DNA of 64,000 nt from Malus domestica (Eukaryota; Streptophyta; Magnoliopsida; Rosales; Rosaceae). The stretch is from positions 565,501 to 629,500 of the forward strand of contig NC_091668.1 in the NCBI RefSeq assembly GCF_042453785.1, written 5' to 3'. The position numbers and the translations under genes are program-made. The notes below the pieces were generated by a model, which did no database searches, was not told the origin of the DNA, and saw nothing but the letters and a program-made list of their open reading frames with translations. Shown one piece after another: positions 1 through 12,189 of the stretch (its first letter is position 1; the number at the start of each line of letters is the position of its first letter).

Positions 1-897
1 GCTCAGGACCCCCTTGTCCTGCAGCTCCTTGAGGAAGTAAACAAGCTGAAGGCTGAACGTCAAGCTGAGATACCTGACTGGAACCAACCCAGGCCTGGCC
101 CTCTCACAAGAAGGATCCTCAACACTCCCCTCCAAGCGAAGACAAAGCAGAAGCTTGATTTACAGCTCTATACTGGAAGGGAAGACCCGATTGAACACCT
201 TAACCTCTTTGAGTCCACCATGGTATACCGGGGACACACCGACGAAGAACGGTGCCTTCTCTTCCCCTCCACCCTCTCTGGCGGAGCTTTAAACTGGTAT
301 TGCCGTCTTCCACCTGAGACAGTAGACTCATTTGAAGAGTTGATGACGCTGTTTGTCTCTCAACATATCTTCCAGACCGATCGCTTGCATTCCGTAGATG
401 ACTTGTACACTATTCACCAGAAGCCGGACGAGTCATTACGAAAGTACGCTGGCCGCTTCAGCCATGAGTATTCTCGCTGCGCTGAGGCAGATGACAAGAC
501 CGCCCTCAAGGCTTTCACGGCAGGCTTACGTGACTGTTTCTTCAAGTACATGATCAATGACAACACTTGGAAGACTTACTATGAGGTGATGACACAAGCT
601 TACAACCATGTCTCCGCCGAGGCAAGGACATATCAAGGGAAACCCCCTACAGTCACCCCTTATCAGCAAGTAGGGAGTGGAGGCCAGATCCAACCGAATG
701 AAAAGACCTCAACCTTCCAAATGGTAGCAGCACACCCCCTGCCTCATTTAATGCTTCGCCAAGTCAGCAAACATATCAATCTCAGGGCAAAAGGAAAGAC
801 TTCCATCCTCACCAATCTCATTTTAATAAAAAGAATAAGGGGCACTATAGTGATAACTCAGGATATCGTCACAATAATGCCCGCCCCCAGGCAGTAA
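1..897 (+). pseudogene. Retrotransposon gag, N-terminal part, frameshifted
   Basis: The frame is open from base 1 to the stop at 895-897, so the true start lies outside the window. The protein has a typical plant retrotransposon gag core, with an LYTGREDP-type motif near 170-190, the GALNWY motif near 280-300, and a C-terminal RxY/AEAR region near 620. After about 702 the frame-1 product loses its low-complexity Gln/Asn/Ser character, while frame 3 from 723 onward reads Q, N, H and S rich and runs without a stop into the zinc knuckle and pol. A one-base indel between about 702 and 760 therefore separates the gag core from the rest of the polyprotein. Its role would be the capsid of virus-like particles. 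This copy could supply only a truncated gag. Confidence 0.85.
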
Positions 898-902
898 ATG
901 TA

Positions 903-3900
903 GTGGGCCAATCACGTGTTAAGACAGGCCCTACCCCGAGGTATGAGACATACACCTCTTTGAATGCTACATGTGCTGCCATCTACCCCAGTATAGCTCA
1001 CCTGATACAAAAGCCAAAGCCAAGACAACCAGATTACAAGTCCACGAAGAACACGGGCATGTTTTGCTGCTACCACGAGTATAATGGCCATGATAGTGAG
1101 AAGTGCATTATCCTCCGTGACCATATTGAAGCTTTGGCACGTGAAGGAAAAATTGATCAGTTCCTCCTTCACCCTCCAAGGGATAACCGTAACCAACGCC
1201 AGGTGAATGTGATATATTCCATAAGCGGTGGCACACCCATGTCTGAATCTTCCAATAGGGCCATGAAAAGCAGTGAACGAACTTTGAGACCTGGCCATCA
1301 AATGTTTCACGTGGAAGACATCAGAGGAGGCAAGTATCAAAAGCCTAACTGGGATCCAATATGTTTCTACCCTGAGGAAGAAAGAGGTATCATCTACCCT
1401 CACAATGACCCGCTGATCGTGGAAGCTCACATAGCAAATTTTGATGTGAAACGAATCCTGATAGACACAGGTGCTTCAGTCAATATCATGTTTGCTGAAG
1501 CTTTCAAGGCACTTAATGTAGCTGAACACTTGCTCGATCGCTCGATTTCTCCTCTGATAAGCTTCTCTGGCGATATCGTGCAACCTTTAGGGAGTATACA
1601 CTTACCCTTCACCATTGGTACAAGCCCCTACACAGCTACTATTACCACTAACTTCCTAGTGGTCAACTGCCCGACGGCATACAATGTCATCTTTGGGCGC
1701 ACAGGCATCAATGATCTCAAGGTCATGGTATCCACACATATGTTGTTGATGAAGTTTCCAACCCCTTTCGGCAATGGGTACATCAGGGGAGATCAACTTA
1801 GTGCTCGATCATGTTACAACACTTCAGTCAAACAACAACACCTGCCTGTCCCCAAGGAGACTCTCTTTATACATAACCAAGTTGTAAAGACCAGTCCAGA
1901 TGAATCCAACTCGGGTCTTCAGGATGGCAACATTCAACCCGACGACCCTCGAGATGACTCATTCACCCAGCAAGCACAACCCGCTGAAGAGTTAGAGAAG
2001 GTCTCTATCTCCAAAGACCATCCAGACCGCATGGTGAATATTGGCACCACTTTGTCACCACCCTTTCGGTTGTCGCTGATCTCCTTTTTACAAGAGAACG
2101 CCGAGGTCTTCGCTTGGTCATATAAAGATATGCCGGGCATCTCTCCCGATATCATCTGTCACCACTTGAGTATTGATCCCAAGACCAAACCAGTAAAACA
2201 GAAGGGAAGATCTTATGATGTTGAACGATACGAGGCGATAAAAGCAGAAGTTGAAAAACTCAAGGACATAGGCTTCGTCCGTGAAGTCAATTACCCAACA
2301 TGGGTAGCAAATGTTGTCCTTGCTAAGAAAAATCCGACCAAGGAAAGTCTCCTGCTTCAAAAGGTCTTGTGGAGAATGTGTGTCGACTACACCGACCTAA
2401 ACAAAGGATGCCCGAAGGATAGTTTCCCCCTTCCTCTCATTGATAGACTTATAGACTCTACGGCAGGGTGTGAGCTCTTGAGCTTCATGGACGCTTATTC
2501 AGGATACAACCAAATCCTCATGAACCCCTCAGACCAAGAACACACGGCCTTCACTACTGATAGGAGACTATATTGCTATAAAGTCATGCCTTTCGACCTA
2601 AAGAATGCAGGAGCAACTTATCAGAGACTGGTCAATTCAATGTTCGCCGAACAGATTGGGAAGAGCATGGAAGTTTACGTTGATGATATGTTAGTCAAGA
2701 GCAAACATGCTGACCAACACATCACCAACCTATCTGAAACTTTCACCATTCTAAATAGGTATCGAATGAGGTTGAACCCCAACAAATGTGCCTTCGGCGT
2801 GGGCTCTGGCAAATTCTTAGGCTTCATGATTAGCCAAGGAGGCATTGAAGCTAACCCCGAAAAGATCAAAGCAATCCTCGACATGAAAGAGCCAGTAACT
2901 TCAAAAGACATCCAAAGCCTTACTGGCAAGGTGGCAGCCTTAACCAGATTCATCTCTAAGGCCACAGACAGATGTGCTCCTTTCTTCAAAGCACTCAAGG
3001 GAAATAAGAAGTACATTACATGGACGGAGGAATGTGCCAAGGCATTCAGGAACCTCAAAGAATACATGAGTAAAGCCCCTCTGCTCTCCAAACCAGAAGT
3101 TGGTGACACTCTCATTATCTATCTATCGGTTTCGGTTTCAGCAGTTAGTTCTGTTCTTATTCGAAATAACAGTGGGGTCGAAAGGCCCGTCTACTACGCT
3201 AGCAAGGCCCTACAAGATGCGGAGACACGATACTCCAACATTGAGAAATTAGCTCTAGCATTGGTCATGTCTGCTCGGAAACTTCGCCCTTATTTCCAAG
3301 CACACGCCATCATCGTGCTTACCAATCACCCTCTTCGACAGATACTCCAGAGTCCTGACACGTCTGGACGAATGATCAAATGGGCGATAGCATTGGGTGA
3401 GTTTGACATCTCCTACCAACCAAAACCAGCCGAAAAAGGTCAAGCAGTAGCAGATTTCATCGCCGACTTCACATATCCTGTTGACATTGCTTCTACACCT
3501 GAAGCAGTAGCTTCATTACCATCGGAAGCTCAGAAAGTAGAATCAACAACCCCAGCATGGAGTCTGTATGTTGATGGCTCATCCAACCAACAGGGCTGCG
3601 GAGCAGGATTAGTCCTCACTACCCCCGACAAAGTGGCGATGGAATACGCTATTCGTTTCAAATTCAAGGCATCGAACAACGAGGCCGAATACGAAGCCCT
3701 TCTAGCAGGCTTACGTTTGGCCAAACACTTTGGGGTTAAACGAATTGATATCTTCAGTGACTCCTAATTAGTGGTCAACCAAGTCACAAACAACTTTGAT
3801 GCTAATGATAGCTCCATGGCAGCATATCTTGCGCAAACGCGACTTTTGCTCAAGCACTTCCACTACCAGATGACCCAAGTTCCTCGAGCGGCAAACAGTC

Positions 3901-5264
3901 ATGCAGACGCTTTGGCTCGCCTCGCCTCGGCAGTGGAAGACAAGATTGGGAGAAAAATTCATGTCGAATTGTTGGCAGAACCAAGCACCATGGTCGCGGA
4001 GGTGTGCAATTTACAACAAGAAGATAGTTGGATCACCCCAATTTATAAATTCCTTGCTCATGGCACCCTTCCAATTGACAAAGTCCAAGCTAAACAGATT
4101 CGATACAAGTCTGCCCGCTACCTGATCATTAATGACCAACTCTACAAGCGCGGTTTCACCCTGCCATACCTAAGATGCCTTACACCTGCGGAGGCGGAAA
4201 TTGTCCTTCGGGAAATACATGAAGGAGTCTGCGGAGATCATGCTGGGTCTCGATCCCTAGCACACAAGACTTTTCGCCAAGGATACTATTGGCCAACACT
4301 CCACCAAGATGCCATCAGAATATCTCGCTCATGTGATAAGTGTCAACGCTACGCAACTATCCCTCACTCCCCTCCCGAGCCGCTCACTCCTATGATCAGC
4401 CCTTGGCCATTCGCCCAATGGGGACTTGATTTGATCGGCCCAATGCCTGCAGGGAAAGGCAAGGTCCGCTATGTAATCGTTGCAGTTGACTACTTCACAA
4501 AGTGGGCTGAAGTAGAACCCTTGGCAACCATTACTGAAGGAAAAATAGAAGACTTCGTATGGAAGAACATCCTCTGCAGATTCGGCATTCCCAATGCGAT
4601 AGTCACGGACAATGGGCGGCAGTTCGACAATAAGAAGTTCAAGATGTTCTGCTCTAAGTTCAACATCAACTTATGTTTTGCCTCTCCAGCCCATCCCCAG
4701 TCTAACGGACAAGTCGAGGCCGTTAACAAAATAATCAAGCGCACTCTGAAAACTAGCTTGGACAAAGCTAAAGGTTGTTGGCCAGAATTCGTACCCCAAG
4801 TCCTTTGGTCATACCGCACTTCATATCGGACTTCCACAGGAGAAACTCCATTTTCACTTACTTTTGGTACAGAAGCAGTTGTCCCAGTTGAGCTTGAGCA
4901 AGCAACATACCGAATCCAGAACTACATACAGAGTGAGAACGACAAGCAACTCACCCTCAACCTGGATCTAGTCGAGGAACACAGAAATCAGGCTCACCTG
5001 AGGAATGTCGCCTACAAGCAGCGCATCTCCAACTACTACGACTCAAGGATCAAACCTCGCTCTTTCAAAGTGGGAGACTGGGTACTGAAGAAAAGATTAC
5101 TCTGTGATAGGGTCCCGAGTGAAGGAACACTCAGTCCTAACTGGGACAGACCTTTCGAGGTCATTGGCATCAGCCGCCCTGGCTCCTACAAGCTCAGAAA
5201 CTCCGACGGCAAAACCCTTGGCCATCCATGGAATGCTGACCACTTGAAGTACTATTACAAATAG
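903..5264 (+). pseudogene. Gag tail and pol: protease, RT, RNase H, second RNase H, integrase; one in-frame stop
   Basis: One frame (frame 3) runs the whole length with a single stop, TAA at 3765-3767. Domains in order: a CCHC-type zinc knuckle near 1065-1110; aspartic protease with DTGAS near 1470; reverse transcriptase with the YVDD box near 2672-2690; first RNase H near 3090-3420; second, archaeal-type RNase H from about 3555; integrase with HHCC zinc finger near 4210-4350 and the DDE acidic residues near 4430, 4603 and 4710; and a C-terminal region ending in HLKYYYK. The stop falls right after the FSDS motif of the second RNase H, where the family normally has Gln, so a CAA-to-TAA change fits. 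It separates integrase from the rest of pol. Readthrough cannot be excluded but the gag frameshift argues for a dead copy. Confidence 0.9.
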
Positions 5265-5482
5265 ACTCACATTGTACAAGTGTTAAGCTACAGCCGTTCG
5301 GCATCCTATGTAACAAAGACCATTTGGTATGAATTCAATAAAGAGGTGATTTAGCCAACTCGGCCCTAAACTCTTTTACATTCTGAGCAATGAAACACTC
5401 AAGTGTTGAAGCTTCAACGCAAATGTTTCCAATACAAAACAAAATCTAAGTATGTGTCAACAAGACTATACAAAGGATCTAC

Positions 5483-5635
5483 ATCATACATTCCAACACA
5501 TTCATACATAAACATCATACATTCCAACACATTCATACATAAACATCATACATTCCAATACATTCATACATAAACATCATACATTCCAACACATTCATGC
5601 ATAAACATTATACATTCCAACACATCCATACATAA
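5483..5635. repeat. 31-bp tandem array in the 3' region of the Tat element
   Basis: About five units with a 31-bp period, each containing CATTCCAACACATTCATACA. The last units are slightly diverged (CATGC for CATAC, TTATA for TCATA). It is the first of three unrelated arrays between pol and the antisense ORF. Confidence 0.85.
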
Positions 5636-5713
5636 GCCAACTGTGCTTCGAAAGGGTTCAACACACTTTGTGTCATTCGACATTTTCCACAATGTGCCTC
5701 GACACCTTACCCT

Positions 5714-6290
5714 TATTCTCACCAACTAGGTGATGAAGGAACTCACATTCGTACCACCAACTAGGTGATGAAATGTACAACCCGTACTTTAATATTTTTT
5801 GGAAACTTGCCACCCCTATCACCAATCAGGTGAAGAAGGAACTCATCTTCATGCCACCAACCAGGTGATGAAATGTACAACGCGTACTTTCCTTCATGCC
5901 ACCAACCAGGTGATGAAATGTACAACGCGGACTCTCTTTCATGTCACCAACCAGGTGATGAAATGTGATGAAAGGTGATGAAGGAACTCACATTCGTACC
6001 ACTAACTAGGTGATGAAATGTACAACCCGTACTCTAATATTTTTTGGAAACTTGCCACCCTTATCACCAATCAGGTGAAGAAGGAACTTATTTTCATGCC
6101 ACCAACCAGGTGATGAAATGTACAACGCGTACTTTCCTTCATGCCACCAACCAGGTGATGAAATGTACAACACGGACTCTCCTTCATGTCACTAACCAGG
6201 TGATGAAATGTGATGAAAGGTGATTAAGGAATTCACATTCGTACCACCAACCAAGTGATGAAAGCAACCCACCATTCATTCCACTAACCA
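5714..6290. repeat. 245-bp higher-order tandem repeat built of CACCAACCAGGTGATGAA submotifs
   Basis: The landmark TGATGAAGGAACTCACATTCG occurs at 5731 and 5976 and, altered, at 6221, giving a 245-bp period, two full units and a partial third. Inside each unit a shorter motif (CCACCAACCAGGTGATGAAATG) recurs four or five times, so the array is a repeat of repeats. Confidence 0.85.
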
Positions 6291-6786
6291 GAAGACGAGT
6301 GGTACAACTTGTACATGTGAACTCCTAGCATTCACAAATAATCAAAAACCATCAAGCTTTACAACTCAACTAGGGGAGCACTTATGCCTAACAAGAGCTA
6401 TAGTCACCAACAAAGTCTTATTGCAAGCTAATAATGGCTTCAATGCATGGTATACGAAGATCAAGCTCTTCAGCCCTCTTGCATCTGCTTCAGACATTTC
6501 TCCTCTGTAACAATGCAAACACTACAACTCATAGAAAGCTTCAAACGCTCTTGATCAAGACTGTTCGAAGCAAATTCAATTTATATGGTTCATCCAAACC
6601 TTTGACTACTACAAGATGTGGCTTGTATCACAATCTCTCGCTTAACAGTATGGAAGCAAAATTTGTATACGTTGTCTCTCCCACATTTTCAAATTTCTAG
6701 TTTTCCCAAAAAAAAAAAAAAAAAAAAAAAAAAAGGAAATTGGAAATTGGGAAATTCAACAAAGCTTCATCAATGGAACACAACTA

Positions 6787-7240
6787 CAATCCTCAAAAGC
6801 TTTGCACTATCTTCATCAAGATAGTGTGAAGCAAAATCAATTTATGGTGCCAACAAAAGCTTCATCAATGGAGGACAAGTATCAATCTCCAAAGCTTCGC
6901 ACTATGTTCATCAAGATAGTGCGAAACACAATCAATTTATGGTGCCAACAAAAAGCTTCATCAATGGAGGACAAGTATCAATCTCCAAAGCTTCGCACTA
7001 TGTTTATCAAGATAGTGCGAAACACAATCAATTTATGGTGCCAACAAAAACTTCATCAATGGAGGACAAGTATCAATCTCTAAAGCTTCGCACTATGTTC
7101 ATCAAGATAGTGTGACGCACAATCAATTTATGGTGCCAACAAAAGCTTCATCAATGGAGGACAAGTATCAATCTCCAAAGCTTCGCACTATGTTCATCAA
7201 GATAGTGCGAAGCACAATCAATTTATGGTGCCAACAAAAG
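6787..7240. repeat. 95-bp tandem array, about 4.5 units
   Basis: The motif TTTATGGTGCCAAC recurs at 6841, 6936, 7032, 7127 and 7222, a period of 95-96 bp. Each unit contains CTTCATCAATGGAGGACAAG and AAAGCTTCGCACTATGTTCA. It is preceded by a run of about 27 A at 6708-6734. Apparent ORFs here only reflect the repeat period. Confidence 0.88.
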
Positions 7241-8414
7241 CTTCACCTATCAAGCTTCAACCCCAAAGCTTCACCTATAAAGCTTCAAACACAAAGCTTC
7301 ACCTACAATACCAAATTTCAACACCAAAACACATAAAAGCTTCACACACTCTTCATCAAGATAGTGCGAAGCTAATTCCAGTGGAGCTGAATTTTGGACA
7401 TCTTATAGTTCTTGAGCAGATGAACAACTTTCACGAAGGAAATTTTTCTATTTTAGCGACGGAAGTTAGAGTGTTGAAGCTCCAAACATGACGGTCAGAT
7501 TTCTGCAAGCTTCAAAGCTGCTGCGGTGTTTCGAAGATCTGGAAATATTCAACCGTTAGTTTATTCTGAATTTTTGATATGTTATGGAAGAGAGGATGAG
7601 GAACAACTTCTTTGAAGAAAGTATGTTGATCTGAATAAGAGAAAATGGAGTTTCGAAGCTCACAACAAGCCTGACGGGTTAACAGAAAATTGATGAACAG
7701 TTACTCATCATACCTGCATTTCTGAAGTTGTACTACTCCGATGGATCTCAAATTTGGATATGTTGTAGTTCACAAGATAAGGAACAACTTTCATGAAGAC
7801 GACTTTGCAATCTGAGCTATAGAGAATGGTGTTATCTTGCATCCACTAAGGCTGATTAGTGGAAACGAAAAGCAATTCCACCAAAGAAAAGATGAAAAAG
7901 AGAGAAAAGCTACTAATTGCGCTTGATCTTGTCTAGTCAATAACATGCAGCATCAAACACACGAAAGTTGGAAATATTTTTAGATAAGGCATATATGAAG
8001 GTGTGACATCAAAACACGCATTCGTTACTTTGACAAATTAGTAGCAAGCAAGACACCTCATTCGGCAACTCTCCTCGCCTGAAGACTTGGGGGACTCCCA
8101 CCATATGCTACTGCACCTTGATACTCGGCAGTCTCACAACCACTCAGTGACTTGGATTTTTCAAGTCTCCAACCGAGAAGTTTTCCTCACTCGGGAAATT
8201 AAGGGAACACTACCTCAAACTACATGCTTCACTCACAAAGCTTCAACAATACAAGTTTCAACAAAAGAAAAAATTCAAAGAACTTTCTGAAGAAGGCTTT
8301 GGTGTATTTAACACAATATGTTGAAATGAAGCAAAGCTTATTTATTAATATTTTCGATAAAGCCACAAATATGTACATATACATGAGTCAAAATAAATAA
8401 ACAAAAGGGAGCCT
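7241..8414. other. Tat element 3' spacer, no gene seen
   Basis: It opens with short direct repeats of AAGCTTCACCTA (7240-7320), then low-complexity sequence. A block near 8080-8225 (CTTGGGGGACTCC, ACTCAGTGACTTGG, CTCACTCGGGAA) is repeated in diverged form at 10930-11240, so the 3' part of the element contains an internal duplication. Confidence 0.6.
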
Positions 8415-9089
8415 TCACAAAGGTTGCTTAGGGGAAGTCTCAGCAGTCGGTAGAGCCCCAGAAAGAGAAAGCACCGGAGGGTGGTTATCCGGAGCCTCAG
8501 TACTTGACAAAACCCCAGAAGGATGAGGCATTGGAGGTTCATCATTTAAAGCTTCATTACCAGGTACAGCCCCAGAGGACGAAGGCAATAAATGCCTTTG
8601 GAACAAACCCACAAACCGCTGATGATCAAGTAAAACCTTACCATCAGATTCCTTCATCTGGTCAAGCTTCCTCTTCATGTTTGTAGCATAGTCATGGGCG
8701 AGCCGGTGCAACTGTTTATTCTCATGCTTAAGCCCTCTAATCTCCTGTTTGAGACTCATCACTTCAGCAGCCAATGATTCAACTTGGCGGGTTCTAGCAA
8801 ATAGGCGTTGGGCCATATTAGACACAGAACCTGCACACTGAACACTAAGAGCCAGAGAATCCTTAACAGCCAACCCATCAGACCGTTTGGAAAGTAGTCT
8901 GTTATCTTTGGGAGTGAGAAGGTTCCTGGCCACCACTGCAGCAGTCATATCATTCTTCATCACAGAATCCCCAACGGTAAGATGACCAGTAGGGGATATG
9001 AAGGATGGGCGCCATATGTTGTCTGGAGAAGGCGTGGCTGTCTCTTCTCCAACGTTCAAGTCAAAACGACGGTCAGAGGGTCCAGACAT
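8415..9089 (-). CDS. Antisense accessory ORF of the Tat element, coiled-coil protein of unknown function
   Basis: A 224-residue ORF from the ATG at 9089 (MSGPSDRRFDLN start), opposite to gag-pol. No known catalytic domain. Residues about 95-145 have a heptad-like pattern of Leu, Val and Met with charged residues (QVESLAAEVMSLKQEI and on), predicting a coiled coil. The C-terminal third is rich in Pro, Ser and Ala with two or three loosely repeated GA(V/L)P-type units. A second intact copy lies at 42126-42800, of the same length with scattered substitutions. Antisense accessory ORFs between pol and the 3' LTR are known in some Tat elements (Grande is the example I recall). A TATA-like TTTTTATAGAGG lies upstream on its own strand near 9200-9210, suggesting it is transcribed separately. 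Function unknown. Confidence 0.7.
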   Translation of the reverse strand: MSGPSDRRFDLNVGEETATPSPDNIWRPSFISPTGHLTVGDSVMKNDMTAAVVARNLLTPKDNRLLSKRSDGLAVKDSLALSVQCAGSVSNMAQRLFARTRQVESLAAEVMSLKQEIRGLKHENKQLHRLAHDYATNMKRKLDQMKESDGKVLLDHQRFVGLFQRHLLPSSSGAVPGNEALNDEPPMPHPSGVLSSTEAPDNHPPVLSLSGALPTAETSPKQPL

Positions 9090-11149
9090 TTTCAAATGTG
9101 TTGAAGAGGGAAGAGGTCAAACAAATCAAGATCTTAGAAGTGCAAGAAGGGAGCTTCTACTGGTAGAGATTCAAGTGTGCTGTGGAACTTAATGCCAGCC
9201 TCTATAAAAATCTGCACTCGACGGAGCTTCAGAAATCGAAGAGGCGTTTGCTTTCTCAAAAGCTGGGCTGCTCAGAGACCACGAGGGCCGATCTCAGAAA
9301 TCAAAGAAGCACCTGCTTTTTCAGCCTCGTCAGCACCTGTCACATGCACACTCAGCTTTGCGGAAATTACGGGCAATCTGTCGAAGATTTCTGGTGAAGT
9401 AGAAAGCACGTGAATCTTACTGTTCAATCACCACTCTCCACATGCACCATCAACTCCTCGGGTACCACATATAATTTTGTCAAAGATCTCTGACAAAGTT
9501 TAGGCACGAGAATTTCGAAGTTCCAGCTACCCTACTATTACCCACAAGGGTAAAGGAACAGCACCACTGGTTGACAACTGGAAAGTCCCTATGTGTGTCG
9601 ACCTCCGTGTTTTGCGGCAAGACAGGTTGGCAAGAACGTCCAACCTTTACTCACATTCGAGAAAAGACTCCCAACATAATTACTTTCTCAAAAACTGAAG
9701 TAGCACCGCTTCCCGAATCTCGAGAGTCAGATCCTCGACGGGATTGCTTGTTCGAAAACCGAAGAGGCACAACTCTCAGAACTTCGAGAGCCAGATTTCC
9801 TTAGATAAAGCTTGTCTGTAATCTTCACACGTAACATCAGCTTTCCAGATACCACATACCACTTTTTCAAAGTGCTCTGACAAAGTTGAAACACGTGAAG
9901 CTGGCAGCTCCCACTACATTGTTGTGACCAAGAAGGGTAAAAGAATAGCATTACTACTTGTTATTGGGAAATCCCTATATACATCGACCTTCCTCCTCCA
10001 CGGACAGACAAACCTGCAAAAATGCTCAACCATTTCTCGCATTCGAGAAGGCACCCTCAACATAACCTTTCGAAATACTCAGCTTTATTTCCCCCCGATA
10101 ATACCTCAGCAAATAAGCCACACCAAGAACAAGAGTATCTCATATCATCAGGGTCGAAAGCAAGAGTATCCCATATCATGTTTTCTCCCTGTCTTTGTCT
10201 TTGTCCTTGTCCACACCTGTAAGACAAGGAGAAAGAGAGCAGTCAGTCGGAACCTGAAATCAAACCTCCAATCTGGAACTGACTGCCCCGAACCTTTGCC
10301 TGGTTGCTTACTTAGCATTGCTCTCGAGTACTCATCCTCAACTGCTGTCAAGGTCACGAATTCCACCAGCAAATACCTCATGACAGTTGATCAGATATTG
10401 GCTCTTTACACTGAAGCTGCCAAGCGTGGATGAGTCACTATGAAGGAATGTTCTGAATGACCATTTAAATGCAAATGTTGCACACCACTTCTGCCATGCA
10501 AAAGATTGAAGCAGAAGGTTCAACGGTGAGCTGAAACAGATCACTACAGCACGACACTTTTCCATACCACATTCACTATTCCGTCAACAGCAACAGTATC
10601 CCATATCATCAAGGTCGCACATACTCTAGATTTGATGGACTTGTTTTGACCCTCAAATTCTTGGGTCGGCCTTATACTCTGAAGGGAACCAGAAAACCCT
10701 CCAGCACAGTTCAAGAATTAGCCTGTGGAAAGTTACTTCTTCAAAAGCAAAAGTATCTCATATCACATCTTCTCCATTTGTTTCTCCTTATCCTGGCAGC
10801 TGAATGAGAGACAAGGAAAAGGAGAACAATCAACCGGAAGCCGAAGACGAACCTCCGATCCTGGGTTGCTTGCTTGGAAGTTTGACTGCTTACCTTGTCT
10901 GTCACCTCTTTCGGCAGATCTCCTAGCTCGGCGACTTGGGGGACTCCTACTATAGGGTTTGTATCGCACTTGACCAAGCCCGAAACTACAAGTAAGCTTC
11001 AAGTGAAATTGATACATTACCTTGTGCATCTTCATCGGTTAAAGATACCACCCCTGGATGGAGGAAAAGTACTTCCAGAGAAGATGCCACATCTACATAT
11101 GAGACAGATAAGGCAAGTGAAAATGATACCACACCTCGGTACTTAGAAG
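9090..11149. other. Noncoding 3' region of the Tat element between antisense ORF and LTR promoter
   Basis: Matches the inverse of about 40.2-42.1 kb. It contains short diverged repeats such as CTCTTCGATTTCTGAGATCGG, present once here and several times in the other copy, and blocks beginning CATATCATCAAGGTCG. Apparent ORFs (for example 9924-10433) have no recognisable domain and are not preserved in the second copy, so I do not call them genes. Confidence 0.6.
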
Positions 11150-11744
11150 TTTCGTGATTACTCAGCGGCTTGGATCTTGCAAGTCCCCAACTGAGAAGCT
11201 TCCCTCACTCGGGAACTTAGGGGAGCACTGTTTGTACTATACTTGACCAATCCCGAAACTACTGAGCACCGGTCAACGTTATACCGTCAAGGACCTAGAA
11301 GAGCTTCCCTTCAACCAGGAGGCCAATCACAATGCGACACGTGTTGACATCAGAAGCCAATCACAGCTCGACACGTGTCAACATCAGAAGCCAATCACAA
11401 CACGACACGTGTCGATGTTAGAACAAAACTAAAAACTCTCCTCTATAAATAGGGACCATTCTCCCACAATAATCTCTAATGTCATTTTGTACTAAACTAT
11501 TCACTAGAACTCACTAAACCAGAGCTTGAACCTATGTATTTGTGTAAACCCTTCACAATTAATGAGAACTCCTCTACTCCGTGGACGTAGCCAATCTGGG
11601 TGAACCACGTACATCCTGTGTTTGCTTCTTTGTCTCTATTCATTTACGTAGTTATCCTCACTAGTGACCGAAGCAACCAAGCGAAGGTCACAAAACCTGA
11701 CACTTTCTGTTGTACCAAAGACCATCCGGTTCTGTGCATCAACA
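11150..11744 (+). repeat. 3' LTR of the Tat element, distal part; LTR start not resolved
   Basis: Contains promoter, transcribed region and the terminal CATCAACA. The region from about 11500 to 11744 (AATGAGAACTCC, CACGTACATC, then the end) matches the inverse of 39575-39830. The following AATTT may be the target duplication but the left flank is outside the window. Because the upstream boundary was not found, the full LTR may be much longer than shown. Confidence 0.75.
11324..11455 (+). promoter_or_regulatory. LTR promoter: three CCAAT plus G-box modules and a TATA box
   Basis: Three tandem units of about 35 bp each carry CCAATCACA followed by GACACGTGT, i.e. a CCAAT box and a G-box/ABRE core CACGTG. 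A TATA box, CTATAAATAG, sits at 11442-11451, some 20 bp after the last unit. G-boxes bind bZIP and bHLH factors in plants; that this LTR is stress or ABA responsive is inference. Confidence 0.75.
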
Positions 11745-11932
11745 AATTTAATGGCAAGGATTCGCTTCTCCCCCAAGATGCCCTTATTGTAGAAAAATTG
11801 GAACTTTTTTTTTAGATAAACAATCCCAAACAGACCATCAAACTATAATTTAAGGTGTTGACCAACACAAAAAAGGAAAACTAATGAAAGGAGCTTAAAA
11901 ACTTTTAGTTTTAATAATAAGAATAAAATAAA

Positions 11933-12189
11933 GGGAACTTTAACGAAAAGCACCTGGTACTGTTCACTTTAACGAAAAACCACATTTTTACACTAAAAAG
12001 TCAATCCTAGTACTATTTACTTTATTCATTATTTTGTCCTTATCATTAAAACTCAAAGTCTTCAAACCCTTTTCATTAGTTTTCCTTAAAATAAAAGGTA
12101 AAGTGAATGGTACCAGGATTGAATCTTTAGTGTAAAAACGTGATTTTTCGTTAAAGTGAACAGTATTTGGAGTTTTTCGTTAAAGTTTC
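11933..12189. repeat. Inverted-repeat MITE, family with TTTAACGAAAAA ends
   Basis: Both ends read CTTTAACGAAAA inward, followed by CACTTTAACGAAAAACCAC and ACACTAAAAAGTCAATCCT, so long arms pair to form a hairpin. Related copies or fragments lie at 17607-17765, 18430-18580 and 54942-55003. No coding capacity. Target duplication not clear. Confidence 0.8.

Larger units (their letters stand above)
1..11744 (+). mobile_element. Ty3/gypsy LTR retrotransposon, Tat lineage, 5' end outside the window
   Basis: Order seen on the plus strand: gag, protease, reverse transcriptase, RNase H, a second RNase H, integrase, a long 3' region with three tandem arrays, an antisense ORF, then an LTR ending in CATCAACA at 11744. 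The second RNase H after the standard one is characteristic of the Tat lineage, whose 3' untranslated regions are also known to carry tandem repeats. The 5' LTR, primer-binding site and start of gag lie left of base 1. The copy is dead: gag changes frame between about 702 and 760, and the second RNase H is cut by a stop at 3765. The base of the LTR could not be placed, so internal region and LTR are not separated exactly. The terminal CA is supported by the related copy at 39575, which begins TGTTGATGCAC on the opposite strand. Confidence 0.9.

Noticed and set aside
5483-7240. CRISPR-like array
   Set aside because: Units are directly adjacent without unique spacers and lie in a plant retrotransposon; they are satellite-type repeats.
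6802-7336. Repetitive ORFs in the 95-bp array
   Set aside because: The frames only follow the tandem period, which is not a coding signal here.
9924-10433. 169-residue ORF in the Tat 3' region
   Set aside because: No recognisable domain, low-complexity composition, and the related copy at 40-42 kb does not preserve it.
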